Shown piece after piece: positions 61,745 to 64,000 of a stretch of 64,000 bases of DNA. This DNA comes from Deinococcus apachensis DSM 19763 (GTDB taxonomy: Bacteria > Deinococcota > Deinococci > Deinococcales > Deinococcaceae): positions 415,808-479,807 of the forward strand of contig NZ_KB906399.1 in the NCBI RefSeq assembly GCF_000381345.1, given 5' to 3'. Below the pieces are notes generated by a model, which saw nothing but the letters and a program-made list of their open reading frames with translations, searched no databases and had not been told where the DNA came from. The translations under genes and the position numbers were made by a program. Each line of letters opens with the position of its first letter. Position 1 is the stretch's first letter.

Positions 61745-63590
61745 TGCCAAGTTCGGCTCTCATAACGAAAACACTGTCTAGAACAGTATATATCGTCAGT
61801 CGCGCCTCTGCAAGATGGGCGAAGAACGCACAACTACTGAATTTAACTCATAATTCTATCTATCACAGCAAGCATGCCGGGGGGCTGGTAGGAAGCGTCT
61901 CGCATCCTACTTAAAATCAGGTTGCGCATAACTTCATAGTTGATAACCCCACCGAGGAATTCGGAGGTAAACCTGCGCAAAATATCTCTGCCGCGAAACG
62001 TAATAAGCCATTTGCCATTGTTTAAGTCCGCTTGAAACTGAGCTTTGTACTGCTCCTCTAGTTCCGATATTGTTGTCAAGCTAAGTCGCTCATTAACAAT
62101 CTGGCTGATGCGACGAGCCGACGACTTTACCACTGTATCAAACTGAGCAGCTAGCTCCCTCGCGTTTGGATCAATCCTGGTGTTGATACAACTAACAAGC
62201 AAGGAATTTATATGTCTTTCTAACTCAAATTTTACTAGGGACGGTAGTGTTTTAGAGGCTGCCTCTCTCAAACCATTCAATATTTCCTCGTTTGTTATAT
62301 TTGCCTTGTCAGGTATAGGCAAATCCTTTATGACTCTTTTTATATACTCTGGTTCTAACAAGTAGTTTTCAATATGATAACGATCCCACGAAAAAACACT
62401 TCCGTCAAGCCCTTCGGTTACAGCATCGGAGTCCCTATCAGTAATTGCGAAGAAACTTCCTGATATTGTGCCCTTTTCACTGACTGCTTGTAATATGCTT
62501 TGCAGCTCTTGAACTCTAGCTTTATTGCCGCCAGAAATTAGATTTACACGGAGTGAGAATTCAGGAAATAACGATGCCACTGCATTTACATCGAAATCCG
62601 ACTCCCCTCCTCCTTCCAATATAACAACTTTCGCTCCTGGCCTGTACGCCGCCAGGTCACCAACAAGATCCATAACAAGACGTTCTATCTCCCCTGATGC
62701 CTTAACCTCTTTCAACTGATTGACATCTTCGGTCAGCCTACTCGGCGGCTGCATATGAAATACAGAGAAACCCTCGTTTCCCACAGCCTGCCTTATAAGT
62801 GTATCTGAATGAGTTACCAGCCAAAGTTGATTATCCATTGCCTTGCCTAAATTACGATGATAGAACTGCGGCAAGCCCTCGATTAGTCGTGGGTTTAGGT
62901 GCATTTCTGGTTCGTCAATTAGTAATACACTGTGCTTTGGAGTAGAGTTACGAAGTCGCAAGTACCCATACAAAACCTCTTTTTCTCCCGAACTAAGATC
63001 ATTGATGTCGTGAACCGATCCATTACTAGTTTCCACATTAAATAATAATCTATCGTCAGGCGTAGGCTGAGGGCCTACGAAACGCTTGCCGGGGAAAAAT
63101 ATTTGGAACAGCTCTTCAAGGGTTTGAGTTAAACTTACTGTGTTTCTACCTTCCACTCCTGCTTGTGTTGAAAGGAGATCTTGGATGTAACCAGATGCTA
63201 GTTCTGCTTTAATATTTGAATACTTATTAGAAGTGTTGCACAATGCGCTGTGACTTCTTTGGTCGTTTGTCGTTTGTATATTAAGATTAATTCCACCCAC
63301 CTGCTCTCTTTGATAACTTCTTTGAGCGCTGTGGTATTCGATAATTCCAATATGGGCAGGATCATATGTACTAAACAAGTGTTCGAGTACGCGGGATGTT
63401 TCCACCCTTATTTCGCCTGTTGGACCTACTACCACCTTACCGGTATGCGTCACTTTCTCCAACTCAGCTAAGAACAAGGGGGTCTCCGCGTGTACTTGTG
63501 CGGCAACTTCAGGTTGATGCACACGCATCTGTGCCGCAAATGCGGACATTCCTAGTTGCGACCAAGCCTGGTCCGGTACCTCTCTAGGGG
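61745..63590. other. Low-GC accessory segment (probable genomic island end)
   Basis: Base composition falls to about 43% G+C from about 68% on either side. The segment starts at the broken tRNA and contains one minus-strand gene with A/T-rich codons unlike its neighbours. Confidence 0.75.
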
Positions 63591-63654
63591 TCAAAAGTGG
63601 GGTGAAGGCGTGAGAAGTCGGCTCCCATATGGTGTTTTCTGCAATGAAGAACAC
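61843..63654 (-). pseudogene. AAA ATPase fused to DUF4435/TOPRIM-like region, 5'-truncated by an insertion sequence
   Basis: The open frame has 603 codons, but about the first 20 ([19 protein letters not shown]) read through the end of an IS and are not part of the original protein. What remains holds the ABC-like signature NDLSSGEKEVLYGYLRLRN, Walker B SVLLIDEPEMHLNPRLIE and the switch His in LWLVTHSDTLIRQ, followed by a TOPRIM/DUF4435-like part (VVILEGGGESDFDV, FFAITDRDSDA, DRYHIENYLLEPE). No Walker A is left. AAA15 plus DUF4435 is the make-up of PARIS defence proteins AriA and AriB, which also occur fused. The family match is by motif only. Codon use is low-GC, so it was acquired. Confidence 0.7.
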
Positions 63655-64000
63655 CCGGAGCCGACCCCCTCAGTCTAGCCTCTGTGCCCTGCTGGCTCAG
63701 CACTTTCCGCTCGATCCCCGTCGGCTCACCGTCCTGAGTGCCCTGATCCTCGCGGTCATTCAGGCGCGCAGCGTCGTCTTGTACCAGCTCGTCCAGCTCA
63801 TCGATCTCCCAGGCTCGGACGAGACGGTGTACCAGCGCCTGAGGCGCTTCGTGCAGTTCGCCCTCCCCGACCTGCTGGTCGCCCGCTTCGTCCTGGCCCA
63901 CCTGCACGACGAGCAGCACTGGCTGCTCGTCCTCGACCGGACCAACTGGAAGCTGGGCCAGCACGACATCAATATCCTCTTACTCAGCGTGCGCTGGCAG
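63590..64000 (+). mobile_element. IS4-family-type insertion sequence, left part
   Basis: High-GC sequence resumes near 63590 and contains a transposase reading out of the window. The exact IS end and inverted repeat could not be fixed because the other end is not in view. Its insertion removed the N-terminal part of the ATPase gene. Confidence 0.7.
63644..64000 (+). CDS. IS4-type transposase, N-terminal part (runs off window)
   Basis: 119 codons are visible from ATG 63644, still open at the window end. The segment [20 protein letters not shown] carries the first catalytic Asp of the DDE triad in the D-R-T-N-W-K context typical of IS4-type transposases. The N-terminal helical region ([37 protein letters not shown]) resembles Deinococcus IS4 members. 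The remaining DDE residues lie outside the window. Confidence 0.8.
   Translation, partial: MKNTRSRPPQSSLCALLAQHFPLDPRRLTVLSALILAVIQARSVVLYQLVQLIDLPGSDETVYQRLRRFVQFALPDLLVARFVLAHLHDEQHWLLVLDRTNWKLGQHDINILLLSVRWQ

Noticed and set aside
61692..61800. A complete tRNA gene on the minus strand
   Set aside because: The 3' half is excellent, but no 5' acceptor strand, D arm or 5' anticodon strand that pairs can be found upstream.

Overview
The window is about 68% G+C, gene-dense chromosomal DNA that is most likely from a Deinococcus species. The evidence is gene content (a T-box-controlled glyS, an alpha2-type glycyl-tRNA synthetase, a MUG glycosylase of the D. radiodurans type, a pilMNO-pilP-like-pilQ operon, HemQ) and a striking number of genes whose start codon lies only 5-9 bases after a TANNNT -10 box. 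That spacing is the leaderless-transcript arrangement described in Deinococcus. No genus-level marker was compared, so the genus is an inference.

Layout. 1-4.6 kb: an S41 protease, divergent from ftsE-ftsX and an EnvC-like coiled-coil protein with a degenerate LytM domain (cell-wall remodelling at division). 4.8-7.5 kb: rpsP-khpA-rimM-trmD and a LON-domain protein. 7.6-11.6 kb: two nucleoside-type ABC permeases and a LysR regulator with a clear operator palindrome. 12-17.3 kb: a LysM/phosphodiester-glycosidase protein, rbfA (preceded by a 12-codon mini-ORF), a thioesterase, an atypical Nudix protein, an M1 aminopeptidase and a decayed alpha/beta hydrolase. 17.4-20.8 kb: a NarL-type histidine kinase, a membrane-anchored beta-rich protein and a response regulator in one operon. 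21-26.3 kb: cupin, HemQ with an aldo/keto reductase, an acetoacetate-decarboxylase-like protein, a VOC protein, a methyltransferase and an AI-2E-type transporter.

26.3-30.6 kb holds two tRNA-synthetase genes under different leader-RNA control. cysS has a leaderless Cys-Cys leader peptide followed by a terminator hairpin. glyS has a T-box riboswitch. 30.6-35.9 kb: small Cys-rich protein, membrane protein, MUG, a molybdopterin oxidoreductase, a DUF4032/ParB-like protein and an M17 aminopeptidase. 35.95-36.3 kb: a tiny type I-E-like CRISPR remnant without cas genes, then a 142-bp MITE-like element. 36.5-41.6 kb: asp23-fakA, an acetamidase/formamidase, murF and a lipoprotein. 41.9-47.9 kb: the type IV pilus operon. 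48-52.2 kb: shikimate genes aroC-aroK-aroB-aroQ plus an esterase. 52.2-61.6 kb: a broken gene, rplM-rpsI, NfeD with SPFH, a ModF-like ABC protein, a HAD phosphatase, rplS, a coiled-coil protein, a GNAT enzyme and lipB-lipA.

61.6-64 kb is an accessory junction. It has the 3' half of a tRNA-Ile(GAU)-like gene with its own terminator, then a low-GC segment encoding an AAA ATPase fused to a DUF4435/TOPRIM-like region. The N-terminal end of that gene, including Walker A, is cut off by an IS4-type insertion sequence that runs off the window. The architecture resembles fused PARIS-type (AriA-AriB) defence proteins, so this is probably a dead or decaying defence island.
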